From Sulfuritalea hydrogenivorans sk43H (GTDB taxonomy: Bacteria; Pseudomonadota; Gammaproteobacteria; Burkholderiales; Rhodocyclaceae): a stretch of 64,000 nt of DNA. Shown in pieces: positions 7,875-16,954 of this stretch. Made by a program: the position numbers and the translations under genes. The notes under the pieces were generated by a model that did no database searches, had not been told where the DNA came from, and saw nothing but the letters and a program-made list of their open reading frames with translations. The stretch is taken from assembly GCF_000828635.1 (NCBI RefSeq), contig NZ_AP012547.1:2976001-3040000 (forward strand). The letters are read 5' to 3'. Position 1 is the first letter of the stretch. Every line of letters begins with the position of its first letter.

Positions 7875-9362
7875 ATGACCGAATCCGATTTCAACCGGCT
7901 CGCCGCCGAGGGCTATAACCGCATCCCGGTGACGCTCGAAACCTTCGCCGACCTCGACACGCCGCTGTCGATCTACCTCAAGCTGGCCAACGATCCCTAC
8001 TCCTACCTGCTCGAATCGGTGCAGGGCGGCGAGCGCTTCGGCCGCTATTCCTTCATCGGGCTGGCCGCCAGCACCCGCATCGCCGTGGTCGACGGCGCGA
8101 TCATGGTGCTCAGCGGCAACCGCGTCGCCGAGCGGCGCGACCATACCAACCCGATGAGTTTCATCTCCGAGTTCATGGCCCGCTTCAAGGTGCCCGACCT
8201 GCCTGGCCTGCCGCGCTTCTGCGGCGGCCTGGTGGGCGCCTTCGGCTACGACACGGTGCGCTACATCGAGACCAAACTGGCGCGCGACAAGAGCCCCGAT
8301 CCGCTCGGCGTACCGGACATCCTGCTGCTGCTCTCCGAAGAAATCGCCATTGTCGACAACCTCTCCGGCAAGCTGACCCTGGTGGTGTATGCCGAACCTG
8401 GCTTCCCCGGCGCCTGGAAGCAGACCCAGGCAAGGCTGAAGGAACTGCTGGCGAAACTGCGCGCGCCGGTGGCAATTCCGCCCGAGGTGCAGGCCAGTTC
8501 GGCGCCGGCCGTTTCGGAATTCGGCGAAGAGGCTTTCAAGGCCGCGGTGCGCCGCGCCAAGCAATACATCGTCGATGGCGACGTCATGCAGGTGGTGCTG
8601 TCGCAGCGCATGAGCAAGCCCTTCGCGGCGAGCCCGCTGGCGCTTTACCGCGCGCTGCGCACGCTGAACCCCTCGCCCTACATGTTCTATTTCAACTTCG
8701 AGGATTTCCACGTCGTCGGCGCCTCGCCGGAAATCCTGGTGCGGCTCGAACACCAGAATGGCGAAAAGCGCGTCACCGTGCGGCCCATTGCCGGCACGCG
8801 CAAGCGCGGCGCCACCCTGGCCGAGGACGAAGCGCTGGCCGCCGACCTGCTGGCCGACCCGAAGGAACGCGCCGAGCACCTGATGCTGCTCGACCTCGGC
8901 CGCAACGACATCGGCCGCGTGGCCAAGACCGGCACGGTCAAGGTGACCGACCAGTTCATCATCGAGCGCTATTCGCATGTGATGCACATCGTCTCCAACG
9001 TCGAGGCGGAGCTGAAGGACGACGAAGGCGCGCTCGGCGTGCTCAAGGCCACCTTCCCCGCCGGCACCGTATCCGGCGCGCCCAAGGTGCGCGCCATGGA
9101 GATCATCGACGAACTGGAACCCTCGAAACGCGGCATCTATGCCGGCAGCGTTGGTTATCTGGGCTTCAACGGCGACATGGACCTGTGCATTGCGATCCGC
9201 ACCGCCGTCGTCAAGGACGGGCAGATCCATGTCCAGGCCGGCGCCGGCATCGTCGCCGATTCGGACCCCGATTCGGAATGGCAGGAAACGCTGAACAAGG
9301 CGCGGGCGCAACTGCGCGCCGCCGAGATGGCCGAAGCCGGCCTCGACACGCGTTTTGAATAG
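7875..9362 (+). CDS. trpE: Anthranilate synthase component I
   Basis: The 495-residue TrpE converts chorismate plus ammonia to anthranilate with TrpG. The feedback-site region [18 protein letters not shown] is near the N-terminus and the chorismate-binding region shows [27 protein letters not shown] and [11 protein letters not shown] chose ATG 7875 because [15 protein letters not shown] is the typical start of this family. It opens the trpEGDC operon, 9 bases before trpG, and is preceded by a short Trp-containing frame that may control it. Confidence 0.96.
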   Translation: MTESDFNRLAAEGYNRIPVTLETFADLDTPLSIYLKLANDPYSYLLESVQGGERFGRYSFIGLAASTRIAVVDGAIMVLSGNRVAERRDHTNPMSFISEFMARFKVPDLPGLPRFCGGLVGAFGYDTVRYIETKLARDKSPDPLGVPDILLLLSEEIAIVDNLSGKLTLVVYAEPGFPGAWKQTQARLKELLAKLRAPVAIPPEVQASSAPAVSEFGEEAFKAAVRRAKQYIVDGDVMQVVLSQRMSKPFAASPLALYRALRTLNPSPYMFYFNFEDFHVVGASPEILVRLEHQNGEKRVTVRPIAGTRKRGATLAEDEALAADLLADPKERAEHLMLLDLGRNDIGRVAKTGTVKVTDQFIIERYSHVMHIVSNVEAELKDDEGALGVLKATFPAGTVSGAPKVRAMEIIDELEPSKRGIYAGSVGYLGFNGDMDLCIAIRTAVVKDGQIHVQAGAGIVADSDPDSEWQETLNKARAQLRAAEMAEAGLDTRFE

Positions 9363-9371
9363 GAGGCTGCC

Positions 9372-9938
9372 ATGCTGCTGATGATCGACAACTACGACAG
9401 CTTCACCTACAACCTGGTGCAGTACTTCGGCGAACTGGGCGAGGACGTCAAGGTGTTCCGCAACGATGCGATCACGCTCAAGGAAATCGCCGCGATGAAG
9501 CCGGCGCGCATCGTCGTCTCGCCCGGCCCCTGCTCGCCTGCGGAGGCCGGCATTTCGGTGGCGGCGATCAAGGAGTTCGCCGGGAAAATCCCGCTGCTCG
9601 GCGTCTGCCTCGGCCACCAGAGCATCGGCGCGGCCTTCGGCGGCGAGATCGTGCATGCCAAACAACTCATGCACGGCAAGACCTCACCAGTCACTCACTC
9701 CGGCAAGGGCGTCTTCGCCGGCCTGCCGAATCCGCTCACCGTGGTGCGCTATCACTCGCTGGCGATCCGCCGCGAGACGCTGCCGGCCTGCCTTGAAATC
9801 ACCGCATGGACGGAGGATGGCGAGATCATGGGCGTGCGCCACAAGGAATTTGACGTCGAAGGCGTGCAGTTCCACCCCGAGTCGATCCAGACCGAGAGCG
9901 GTCACGATTTGTTGAAGAACTTCTTGCAAGGAGCCTGA
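9372..9938 (+). CDS. trpG: Anthranilate synthase component II (glutamine amidotransferase)
   Basis: The 188-residue class I amidotransferase supplies ammonia to Trp[18 protein letters not shown] is the classic start, the nucleophile Cys lies in LGVCLGHQ, and the His/Glu pair in VQFHPESI. An AGGAGG site precedes the ATG. It sits 9 bases after trpE and 3 bases before trpD, so the three genes are surely cotranscribed. The same fold serves as PabA, and one TrpG may serve both pathways. Confidence 0.96.
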   Translation: MLLMIDNYDSFTYNLVQYFGELGEDVKVFRNDAITLKEIAAMKPARIVVSPGPCSPAEAGISVAAIKEFAGKIPLLGVCLGHQSIGAAFGGEIVHAKQLMHGKTSPVTHSGKGVFAGLPNPLTVVRYHSLAIRRETLPACLEITAWTEDGEIMGVRHKEFDVEGVQFHPESIQTESGHDLLKNFLQGA

Positions 9939-9941
9939 GCC

Positions 9942-10979
9942 ATGATCACCCCCCAGGAAGCGCTCCAGCGCACCATCGAGCACCGCGAAATCTTCCACGA
10001 CGAGATGCTGCACCTGATGCGGCAGATCATGAAGGGCGAGATCACGCCGCTGATGGTGGCCGCCATCCTCACCGGCCTGCGCGTGAAGAAGGAGACCATC
10101 GGCGAAATCTCCGCCGCGGCGATGGTCATGCGCGAGTTGTCGACCAAGGTCGACAGGCCGCACGATGAACAGAAGCGCGCACAGTTCGTGGACATCGTCG
10201 GCACCGGCGGCGACGGCGCGCATACTTTCAACATCTCCACCGCGTCGATGTTCGTCGCGGCGGCGGCGGGCGCGACCGTCGCCAAGCACGGCAACCGCAG
10301 CGTGTCGTCGAAGTCCGGCTCGGCCGACGTGCTGGAGGCGCTCGGGGCGAAGATCGATCTGGCGCCGCAACAGGTCGGCGAATGCATCGAGACCATCGGC
10401 TGCGGTTTCATGTTCGCGCCCAACCATCATCCGGCGATGAAGAATGTCGCTCCGGTACGGCGCGAAATGGCGGTACGCACCATTTTCAACATCCTCGGAC
10501 CGCTGACCAATCCGGCCGGCGCGCCCAACACCCTGATGGGCGTGTTCCATCCCGACCTGGTCGGCATCCAGGTGCGCGTGATGCAGCAGCTCGGCGCCAA
10601 TCACGTGCTGGTGGTCTGGGGCAAGGACGGCATGGACGAGATCTCGCTCGGCGCCGCCACGCTGGTGGGCGAGTTGAAGGACGGCAAAATCACCGAGTAC
10701 GAAATCCATCCCGAGGACTTCGGCCTGGCCATGGTGTCCAACCGCAGCTTGCGCGTCGCCGACGCCACCGAATCGAAAGCCATGCTGATCGAAGCGCTGG
10801 AGAACACACCCGGCACGCCGCGCGAGATCGTCACGCTGAACGCCGGCGCGGCGTTGTACACCGCCAACCGGGCCGACTCGATCGGCGCCGGCATCGCCAA
10901 GGCACGTGAGGCCATCGCCAGCGGCGCGGCGCGCAAGAAGCTCGACGAATTCGTCGCCTTCACCCGCAAGTTCGCCTGA
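9942..10979 (+). CDS. trpD: Anthranilate phosphoribosyltransferase
   Basis: The 345-residue enzyme transfers phosphoribose from PRPP to anthranilate. The PRPP loop [14 protein letters not shown] and the [19 protein letters not shown] segment are the family signatures, and [13 protein letters not shown] follows as expected. The length is normal. Its TGA overlaps the ATG of trpC (TGATG), indicating translational coupling. Confidence 0.96.
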   Translation: MITPQEALQRTIEHREIFHDEMLHLMRQIMKGEITPLMVAAILTGLRVKKETIGEISAAAMVMRELSTKVDRPHDEQKRAQFVDIVGTGGDGAHTFNISTASMFVAAAAGATVAKHGNRSVSSKSGSADVLEALGAKIDLAPQQVGECIETIGCGFMFAPNHHPAMKNVAPVRREMAVRTIFNILGPLTNPAGAPNTLMGVFHPDLVGIQVRVMQQLGANHVLVVWGKDGMDEISLGAATLVGELKDGKITEYEIHPEDFGLAMVSNRSLRVADATESKAMLIEALENTPGTPREIVTLNAGAALYTANRADSIGAGIAKAREAIASGAARKKLDEFVAFTRKFA

Positions 10980-11785
10980 TGTCCGACATTCTGAACAGGA
11001 TCCTCGCCGTCAAGCGCGAGGAAGTCGCGGCGGCTTCCGCCGCGAAGCCGCTGGCCGGCATTCGTGCCGTTGCGGAAGCACTGGCGCCGACGCGAGATTT
11101 CGTCGGCGCCATGAAAGCAAGAGTCGGCGCTGGTGAGACGGCGATCATCGCCGAGATCAAGAAAGCCAGCCCGTCAAAAGGCGTGATCCGGCCTGATTTT
11201 CACCCGACGGAAATCGCGGCGGATTATGAGAAGCACGGCGCAACCTGCCTGTCGGTATTGACCGACCGACAGTTCTTTCAGGGCTCGGAAGCCTACCTGC
11301 GCGAAGCGCGCGCCGCCTGTTCGCTGCCGGTGCTGCGCAAGGATTTCCTGGTCGACAACTACCAGGTGTACGAAGCCCGCGCCATGGGCGCCGATGCCAT
11401 CCTGCTGATCGTCGCCGCCTTGTCGCTGGCGCAGATGCAGGAGATGGAAGCGATCGCGCACAGCCTCGGCATGGCCGTGCTGGTCGAATCCCACGATGCC
11501 GCCGAACTGGATGTCGCCCTGCAATTGAAGACACCGCTGATCGGCATCAACAACCGCAATCTGCGCAGCTTCGAAGTGAGCCTCGACACGACCCTGTCGC
11601 AACTCGATCGCATTCCCGCCGATCGTATCGTGGTGACCGAGTCGGGCATCGTGACGCCGGACGACGTGGCGCTGTTGCGCGGTCGCGGCGTGAATGCCTT
11701 CCTCGTCGGCGAGGCCTTCATGCGCGCGCCCTCGCCGGGAGCCGAGCTGGCGCGGCTGTTCAGCCCAGAGGCCCGACCAGCATAA
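10979..11785 (+). CDS. trpC: Indole-3-glycerol phosphate synthase
   Basis: The 268-residue TIM barrel closes the indole ring from carboxyphenylamino-deoxyribulose phosphate. Key motifs are [32 protein letters not shown] and the phosphate site [13 protein letters not shown]. Residues [10 protein letters not shown] just before AEIKK are encoded over a copy of the dispersed motif (11122-11143) without changing the family's spacing. The gene ends 26 bases inside the 3' end of the convergent phosphatase gene. The trp operon here stops at trpC; trpF, trpB and trpA are not in the window. Confidence 0.95.
   Translation: MSDILNRILAVKREEVAAASAAKPLAGIRAVAEALAPTRDFVGAMKARVGAGETAIIAEIKKASPSKGVIRPDFHPTEIAADYEKHGATCLSVLTDRQFFQGSEAYLREARAACSLPVLRKDFLVDNYQVYEARAMGADAILLIVAALSLAQMQEMEAIAHSLGMAVLVESHDAAELDVALQLKTPLIGINNRNLRSFEVSLDTTLSQLDRIPADRIVVTESGIVTPDDVALLRGRGVNAFLVGEAFMRAPSPGAELARLFSPEARPA
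11122..11143 (+). repeat. Dispersed 22-bp motif copy inside trpC
   Basis: It has one mismatch to the consensus and also matches the two free positions with ordinary bases. It encodes RVGAGETA in the loop before [11 protein letters not shown]. Because TrpC length is normal, either the element replaced native codons or the motif evolved in place. Confidence 0.6.
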
Positions 11786-13319
11786 GCGAGACGTCGTCGT
11801 GGGGCGGGGTCTGGTCCATGTGGTGAGCCAGCGCGAGCTTGACCGACTCCAAGCGTTCGACGGCGGCGGTCGAGGCCAGCGCGGTCAATAGCCGATCGTA
11901 ACCAAAGGACTCGCCTGCGGCATTTTCTGCCTCGACCAGACCGTCTGAAAACAGCACGAACTGATCGCCAGGCTCCAGCTCCAGCTTCTCGCAGGCAACC
12001 TCGCCCGCTTCAATGGTGTCGATGCCGAGCGGCAGGTTCGCCGAAGCCACTCTGCGTCGCGGCCTGCCGCCGCGGTCCAGCACCAGCAGGTCGGGGGTGC
12101 CGCCCACCCATACATCCGCCTGCTTGCCATTGGCGGCAACGCACAGCATGGTTGCCGCGACGAAGTGGCCCACCGGCAGCGTCGCTTTCAACTGACGGTT
12201 GATCTCGTGAATGATCCAGGACAGCACCACGCCGGTCTCGCCCATGCTGTAGAACACCGACAACACCGGCAGGGTGCAAATGGCCGCACCGAGGCCGTGT
12301 CCCGTCGCGTCCGCCAGCAGCACGTAAAGGTCACCCTCGGGGCCGCGCGTCGCCGCAACGATGTCGCCGCTGAAGTTCTCCGCCGAACTGAGCCAATAGC
12401 CGACACCGGGATCATTCAGGCCGTCCCGCTGCATCTGGCTGGCGACTATTCTTTGCGCCAGCGCGGTCGCCGCTTCCTGATTGTCGTGATAGCGCTGCAA
12501 ACGTTCCGCGTTCTCGCGCAGCTGGGTATCCGCCGCCACCCGCTCGCTGGCGTCATGCAGCACGCCGACAAACTGGCGGTTGCCGGCAACGCGCATTTCG
12601 CTGACGCCCAGGTCGAGTGGAAAAACCTCGCCATTCTTGCGCTGGCCGAAAAGTGCGCGCTGACCAACGCCGAGAATGCGCGGTTGCCCACCCTTGACGT
12701 AGTGCGCAAGGTAGCCATCGTGTTCGCTGCGGTAGGGCTCGGGCATCAGGATGCTGACATTCTTCCCGATCATTTCACCCTGTTCGTAGCCGAATATGTT
12801 TTCCACCGCCGGATTGCACGACTGCATCAACCCCGCGTCGTTGATGGTGATGACGCCATCCAGCAGATTGTCCGAAATCGCCGCTGCGCGATCACGCTCG
12901 TCGTCCAGGCTGCGCTGCATGTGCAGTGCCCGGGCGAGCGAACGCAGCTTGGCGTCAAGCACGACAAAATTGACCGGCTTGGGCAGATAGTCGTCGCCGC
13001 CCGCATTCAGGCCGGCAACCAGGCTGTCGTCATTGTCCAGCGCCGAAAGAAACAGCACCGGTATCCAGCGCTCGCCGGCCAGGGCCTTGATGCGACGCGT
13101 CGCCTCGAAGCCATCCATCACCGGCATCATGACGTCCATGATGACGATGTCGGGCGCTTCGCTTTCGTAGGCGGCAACGCCCTTGGCGCCGTCCTCGGCC
13201 AGCACCACGTCGAGGCCGAGCTTGCGCAGAAACACCTCCAATATGTGGCGATTGGTCGCGGTGTCATCGACCACCAGAACCTTGAGCGGCTTCTGTCCGG
13301 CGGGAATTTCAGTTGTCAT
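11760..13319 (-). CDS. Response regulator with PAS and PP2C (SpoIIE-type) phosphatase domains
   Basis: This 519-residue cytoplasmic protein has a receiver domain (phospho-acceptor Asp62 in [11 protein letters not shown]), a PAS domain (about 135-260, with [17 protein letters not shown]) and a PP2C/SpoIIE serine phosphatase domain (about 290-519, with [23 protein letters not shown] and [10 protein letters not shown]). Such RsbU-like regulators usually dephosphorylate an anti-sigma-factor antagonist. It is the last gene of a minus-strand trio with a sensor kinase and a REC-HATPase protein, 39 bases after the latter. Its 3' end overlaps trpC by 26 bases. Confidence 0.88.
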   Translation of the reverse strand: MTTEIPAGQKPLKVLVVDDTATNRHILEVFLRKLGLDVVLAEDGAKGVAAYESEAPDIVIMDVMMPVMDGFEATRRIKALAGERWIPVLFLSALDNDDSLVAGLNAGGDDYLPKPVNFVVLDAKLRSLARALHMQRSLDDERDRAAAISDNLLDGVITINDAGLMQSCNPAVENIFGYEQGEMIGKNVSILMPEPYRSEHDGYLAHYVKGGQPRILGVGQRALFGQRKNGEVFPLDLGVSEMRVAGNRQFVGVLHDASERVAADTQLRENAERLQRYHDNQEAATALAQRIVASQMQRDGLNDPGVGYWLSSAENFSGDIVAATRGPEGDLYVLLADATGHGLGAAICTLPVLSVFYSMGETGVVLSWIIHEINRQLKATLPVGHFVAATMLCVAANGKQADVWVGGTPDLLVLDRGGRPRRRVASANLPLGIDTIEAGEVACEKLELEPGDQFVLFSDGLVEAENAAGESFGYDRLLTALASTAAVERLESVKLALAHHMDQTPPHDDVSLMLVGPLG

Positions 13320-13358
13320 GCACGATCTCCGTTCAGCACGGCTGCAGGCTGTTCATGG

Positions 13359-14270
13359 TCATTCGCGACATTCCTGCCGCACGCACGGGATGGTTGCGAC
13401 GACGCTGTTGCCATTCCCGAAATATTCGATGCTGGAGAAGCTGGTTTGCCTGGCCAGGGCGATACCGCGGCCGTTCGGGTCGAAAGCCCGATCGGGATCG
13501 AAATCGAGATAGCGCCGCCAGTCGAATCCGGCGCCCTGATCGGAAATGGTGAAGGTCAGGCGATCGCCGAGGCGGCGAAACACCACGCGCGCGCGCCGCG
13601 CCCCCAGGACCGCATCGTCCGAACGCAGCGCTACCTCGTTCTCCCAGGTGTCGTTGCGCCGCATCTCCGATTTCTCGGCATAGCCGATGCCGAGATTGCC
13701 GTGCTCGACCGCGTTGACCAGCAACTCGGACAGCCCGATTGCGGCACGAGTCGGATCGGGGCACAGGCCCGCCAGGGAGAGCGCCAGATCGGCCGCCTGC
13801 TGCAGGGTGTGAAATTCGAATTCCGCGACGTCGAGCAGCTCAAGCACCGCGAGCCGGTTGCGCACGGCATGCCGCGCCGCTTCGCGCTCTTCGACTTCCG
13901 CCAGCGCCGCGTGGACAATCGCCAGCAGGTCGCGTGGCGCATAGGGCTTGGGCAGGTAGTACCAGGCGCCGGCGGCAACGCCCTCAGCGATCTGCCGCGA
14001 CGACGACGCCGCCGACTGCATGATCACCGGGATGCCGGAAAAGCGCTGGTCCGCCTTGATCCGCTTGAGCAGCTCGATACCGTCCAGCACCGGCATCATG
14101 CGATCCAGCACCACCAGATGCGGCGGCGGATCGGCTGCAAGCATGGCCTGCCAGGCAATCTCTCCGTTCGCCGCGTTGGTGACCGCATAGGCGGGATCAT
14201 CGAGCACGTCGCCGATGATTTCGAGATTCAGTGGTTCGTCATCGACGACCAGGATGCGCCATTGGGCCAT
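13359..14270 (-). CDS. Response regulator fused to RsbW-type HATPase (anti-sigma kinase-like)
   Basis: The 303-residue protein starts with a receiver domain (Asp56 in VVLDRMMPVLDG) and ends with a histidine-kinase-like ATPase domain (about 165-295). The N-box ELLVNAVEHGNLG, the loop ISDQGAGFDW and the GRGIALAR lid are of the RsbW/SpoIIAB type rather than a sensor kinase, and there is no HisKA domain. I chose ATG 14270 because MAQWRILVVDDEP is the natural receiver start and it lies 8 bases after the kinase stop. With the neighbouring PP2C regulator it suggests a partner-switching circuit; no STAS antagonist gene is adjacent. Confidence 0.85.
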   Translation of the reverse strand: MAQWRILVVDDEPLNLEIIGDVLDDPAYAVTNAANGEIAWQAMLAADPPPHLVVLDRMMPVLDGIELLKRIKADQRFSGIPVIMQSAASSSRQIAEGVAAGAWYYLPKPYAPRDLLAIVHAALAEVEEREAARHAVRNRLAVLELLDVAEFEFHTLQQAADLALSLAGLCPDPTRAAIGLSELLVNAVEHGNLGIGYAEKSEMRRNDTWENEVALRSDDAVLGARRARVVFRRLGDRLTFTISDQGAGFDWRRYLDFDPDRAFDPNGRGIALARQTSFSSIEYFGNGNSVVATIPCVRQECRE

Positions 14271-14278
14271 GGACGATC

Positions 14279-16531
14279 TTAGCGCGGAACCACGATTTCG
14301 AACACCGCACCGCCCCCGGGACCGTGGTGGGCAGTAATGCTGCCACGATGCGCGGCGATGATTTCGCGGCAAATGGTGAGGCCCAGTCCGGTGCCGCCCG
14401 CCCCGCTGCGTGTCTTGCTGCTCTGGACAAAGCTGTCGAACACCGCCTCCAGTTCGCCCTCGGGAATCCCGATGCCCTCATCGATCACCGAGATTCGCCA
14501 TGCCGCGACGGGGGCGGCCAGATCGTCGGTACGACGGCCCAGGGTCATCTCCGATTCCTCGATCAGGACGCGAATCTCTCCCCCGTCCGGGCTGAACTTT
14601 GTCGCATTCGAGAATACATTGCGCAATACCTGGCTGAAACGCAGGGCGTCAAACCTGGCCGGCGCATGAATATCGGCGGCTGGCAAATTCCAGCGCAGCT
14701 TTCTCTCATGGGCCATGGCCTCGAATTCGGCGGCCACTTCGCGCAGGATGGGCACCAGATCGCCAGGCTGCGGATCGATCAGCATCTTGCCTGCCTCGAG
14801 CTTGGACAGGTCGAGCAGATCGCTTACCAGTTCCAGCAGGCGCTCGCCTGCTTCGACAATGCGGGAGAAGTAGCGTTGCGTCTTTTCATCGGTCTGTGCG
14901 GGGGTACGCTCCTGCCCCAGGCGGGCAAATGAAAGAATGGCATGCAAGGGCGTCCGCAGTTCGTGGGACATGTTTGCCAGGAACTCCGACTTGACCCGGT
15001 AGGCCTTCTCGGCAGCATTCTTTGCCGCCAGCAGGTCTGCCGTGCGCTCTGCCACCAGATCCGCCAGGTGATCCCGATGCCGGCTCAGTTCCTCCTCGAT
15101 GGTCTTGCGCGCGGTAATGTCCTTGCCGACGCCTCGATAGCCGGCAAACCGGCCCGCCGCGTCAATGATCGGCTCGCCGCTGATTGAAACCCAGCGCGGC
15201 TCGGCCCCTGGCGGCAGCACGCGATACTGGAGGTCGAAGAATGGCTTGTGCGCGGCCAGCACGGCGCGGTGCTCCGCCCATTGCTGCTCGGTCAATTCTA
15301 TCGGCAGCTCCCATCGGTGCTTGCCGACGATGTCTCCCAGGATGGTGTTGCCCGGCTCGCCGCCCGTCACCGGGCGAAAGCGCAAGTCGGCCCCCTGCTC
15401 CCAGTACCAGTCCGAAGACAGTGCCGCGAGGCGGCGAAAGCGTTCCTCGCTCGTACGCAAGCTCGCGGTTGCATCCCGGGCAAGTTTTTCGGCCCGCTGC
15501 CGCAAGGTGCCGAGGTGATACACGATCCCGGTCAGCAACAAACCGCCCAATGCGCCCACCAAACCGACCAGCAAGGAATGTCGATGCGGGATGGCGGCCA
15601 TCAATTCGGGCGTGGCGGCGAAATCGAGCTGCCAGTTGCGGCCGCCCAGCGTCGCCTTGTGCCGCACGACGAAACTTGAGCCGGAATGATCGAGACCGGG
15701 GCGCGAATCGAAAATCACCTTTTCCTGTTCCAGATCGGTCACCCGCAGGGCGATGCCGCGGGTGCCATCCTGCTCGACCAAAGGCTGCAGCAGGCGCTCG
15801 GCACTGAGCACGATCAGCACCACGCCGGCAAATGCCTCGCGCCGCTGATTGATGCTGTCGGGACGGCCATGCCGATAAAAGGGCGCGAACAGAAACAGGC
15901 CCGCGCGGTCTGCGTAAGCATCGCGCCCCGGACTCAGCGCGCCCGAAAAGCTTGGCTCGCCACGATCGCGGGCAAGCATGATCGCCGAGGCAAGCACGGG
16001 TTCCGAACCAAGGTCAAATCCCACTTCCCGCTCGTTGGCCTCCGAAGCGGGCACCAGATAGGTCACCGGAAACGCGTCATCGCCCAGCGGCTGCGCCCCC
16101 GGCCGGCGAGTCCAGATGTAAAAATCCGGGCTGCCCTCCTTCCTCGCGCGGGCGACAAAACCGGGCTCCGCGGCGGGTGCGACCCGAAAGGCCACGCCCA
16201 GACCCTGGAACCCCGAACCATGACCCGTCGTCTGCAAGCCGGCAAGGTAGGACGCCCACTCTTCACGGCGGAGGAATCGGCCGGAATTCAGCAATCCCGC
16301 GCCCGTGCTCGCCAGTTGCGTCAGATTGGCCAGACGCAATTCAACGTCCCGGGCAAGGCGCCGCGAGTTCTGGCTGAAACCGGCAAACGCCTCATCCGCC
16401 TCGGCTGCCCGCATTCGGGAAATTGCGAATGCAGTGACGAGTACACAGACAAGGAACACCAGCGCCGGAAAGATCCGGGCACTCAGGATGAAGCGGGGGT
16501 CCGCAGGTTGAAGAGTCGGCGCTGGCAACAC
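14279..16531 (-). CDS. CHASE-type membrane sensor histidine kinase with PAS domain
   Basis: The 750-residue protein has a transmembrane helix (about 18-40), a periplasmic CHASE-like sensor (about 75-300), a second helix (about 322-345), a PAS domain (about 360-490), HisKA with His523 in NMSHELRTP, and a HATPase domain ending at the C-terminus (GTGLGLTICREI). It is the first gene of the trio that includes the REC-HATPase and REC-PP2C proteins and probably phosphorylates both receivers. The start is uncertain: GTG at 16531 gives MLPAPTLQPAD, and that codon lies within a degenerate copy of the dispersed motif. An AGGGG element lies about 13 bases upstream. Confidence 0.85.
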   Translation of the reverse strand: MLPAPTLQPADPRFILSARIFPALVFLVCVLVTAFAISRMRAAEADEAFAGFSQNSRRLARDVELRLANLTQLASTGAGLLNSGRFLRREEWASYLAGLQTTGHGSGFQGLGVAFRVAPAAEPGFVARARKEGSPDFYIWTRRPGAQPLGDDAFPVTYLVPASEANEREVGFDLGSEPVLASAIMLARDRGEPSFSGALSPGRDAYADRAGLFLFAPFYRHGRPDSINQRREAFAGVVLIVLSAERLLQPLVEQDGTRGIALRVTDLEQEKVIFDSRPGLDHSGSSFVVRHKATLGGRNWQLDFAATPELMAAIPHRHSLLVGLVGALGGLLLTGIVYHLGTLRQRAEKLARDATASLRTSEERFRRLAALSSDWYWEQGADLRFRPVTGGEPGNTILGDIVGKHRWELPIELTEQQWAEHRAVLAAHKPFFDLQYRVLPPGAEPRWVSISGEPIIDAAGRFAGYRGVGKDITARKTIEEELSRHRDHLADLVAERTADLLAAKNAAEKAYRVKSEFLANMSHELRTPLHAILSFARLGQERTPAQTDEKTQRYFSRIVEAGERLLELVSDLLDLSKLEAGKMLIDPQPGDLVPILREVAAEFEAMAHERKLRWNLPAADIHAPARFDALRFSQVLRNVFSNATKFSPDGGEIRVLIEESEMTLGRRTDDLAAPVAAWRISVIDEGIGIPEGELEAVFDSFVQSSKTRSGAGGTGLGLTICREIIAAHRGSITAHHGPGGGAVFEIVVPR

Positions 16532-16535
16532 GCCG
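16514..16535 (+). repeat. Dispersed 22-bp motif, degenerate copy over a start codon
   Basis: It has two mismatches to the consensus. It covers the probable GTG start and first codons of the minus-strand CHASE kinase, giving LPAPT as its first residues. Confidence 0.55.
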
Positions 16536-16584
16536 ACATTATGCCCCTATGCCTAGGGTCTGTTCTCAATCAGCCGGCGGTGGC

Positions 16585-16684
16585 GCCGGGACCAAATTGG
16601 GATGCGATGCAAGGCGCGGCGGCGCCGCGATATTCATATCTCGCCAGGAGCCGCAACGCCGCAGCGCGCCCAATTTGACCCGGC
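16585..16684 (+). repeat. Fold-back element with about 16-bp inverted ends
   Basis: The intergenic space between the CHASE kinase and the DUF2892 gene holds a 100-bp stretch. It begins GCCGGGACCAAATTGGG and ends CCCAATTTGACCCGGC, which are near-perfect inverted repeats, and a second dyad GATAT-TC-ATATC lies near its centre. It could be a miniature inverted-repeat element or a remnant of a mobile element. No second copy was found in this window, and no coding frame inside it is convincing. Confidence 0.5.
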
Positions 16685-16715
16685 CCTTCGGGTTGAGGCG
16701 GGACGTGGCCGCTTG

Positions 16716-16943
16716 TCAGGCGCAGCTGTTGCCGGTGGACTCCTTGACGCCCAGCTTCTTCAGGATCGTGTCCAGCGGACAGAATTTGGTGAAGCCACTC
16801 TGGAACAGGTTGGCGCCGACAAAAGCGGTGAACCACAGCCAGGACAGCTTGCTCATGTCGACCTGGCCGTTGAAGTGCGCCAGGGCGAGCGAGGCCATGA
16901 TGAAAAATCCGGCGATGATGCGAACGAATTGATTGACGGTCAT
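16716..16943 (-). CDS. DUF2892 inner-membrane protein (YgaP-tail-like)
   Basis: A 75-residue protein with two hydrophobic helices (about 5-25 and 34-55), FCPLDTILKKLGV after the second, and a C-terminal Cys. This DUF2892 family also forms the membrane tail of the YgaP rhodanese and often accompanies sulfur or persulfide detoxification genes. A strong AAGGAGCTTCAC ribosome site precedes ATG 16943. It is the last gene of a minus-strand operon with RND adaptor, SQR and RND pump genes, 11 bases after the pump gene. The function of stand-alone copies is unknown. Confidence 0.85.
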   Translation of the reverse strand: MTVNQFVRIIAGFFIMASLALAHFNGQVDMSKLSWLWFTAFVGANLFQSGFTKFCPLDTILKKLGVKESTGNSCA

Positions 16944-16954
16944 GTGAAGCTCCT

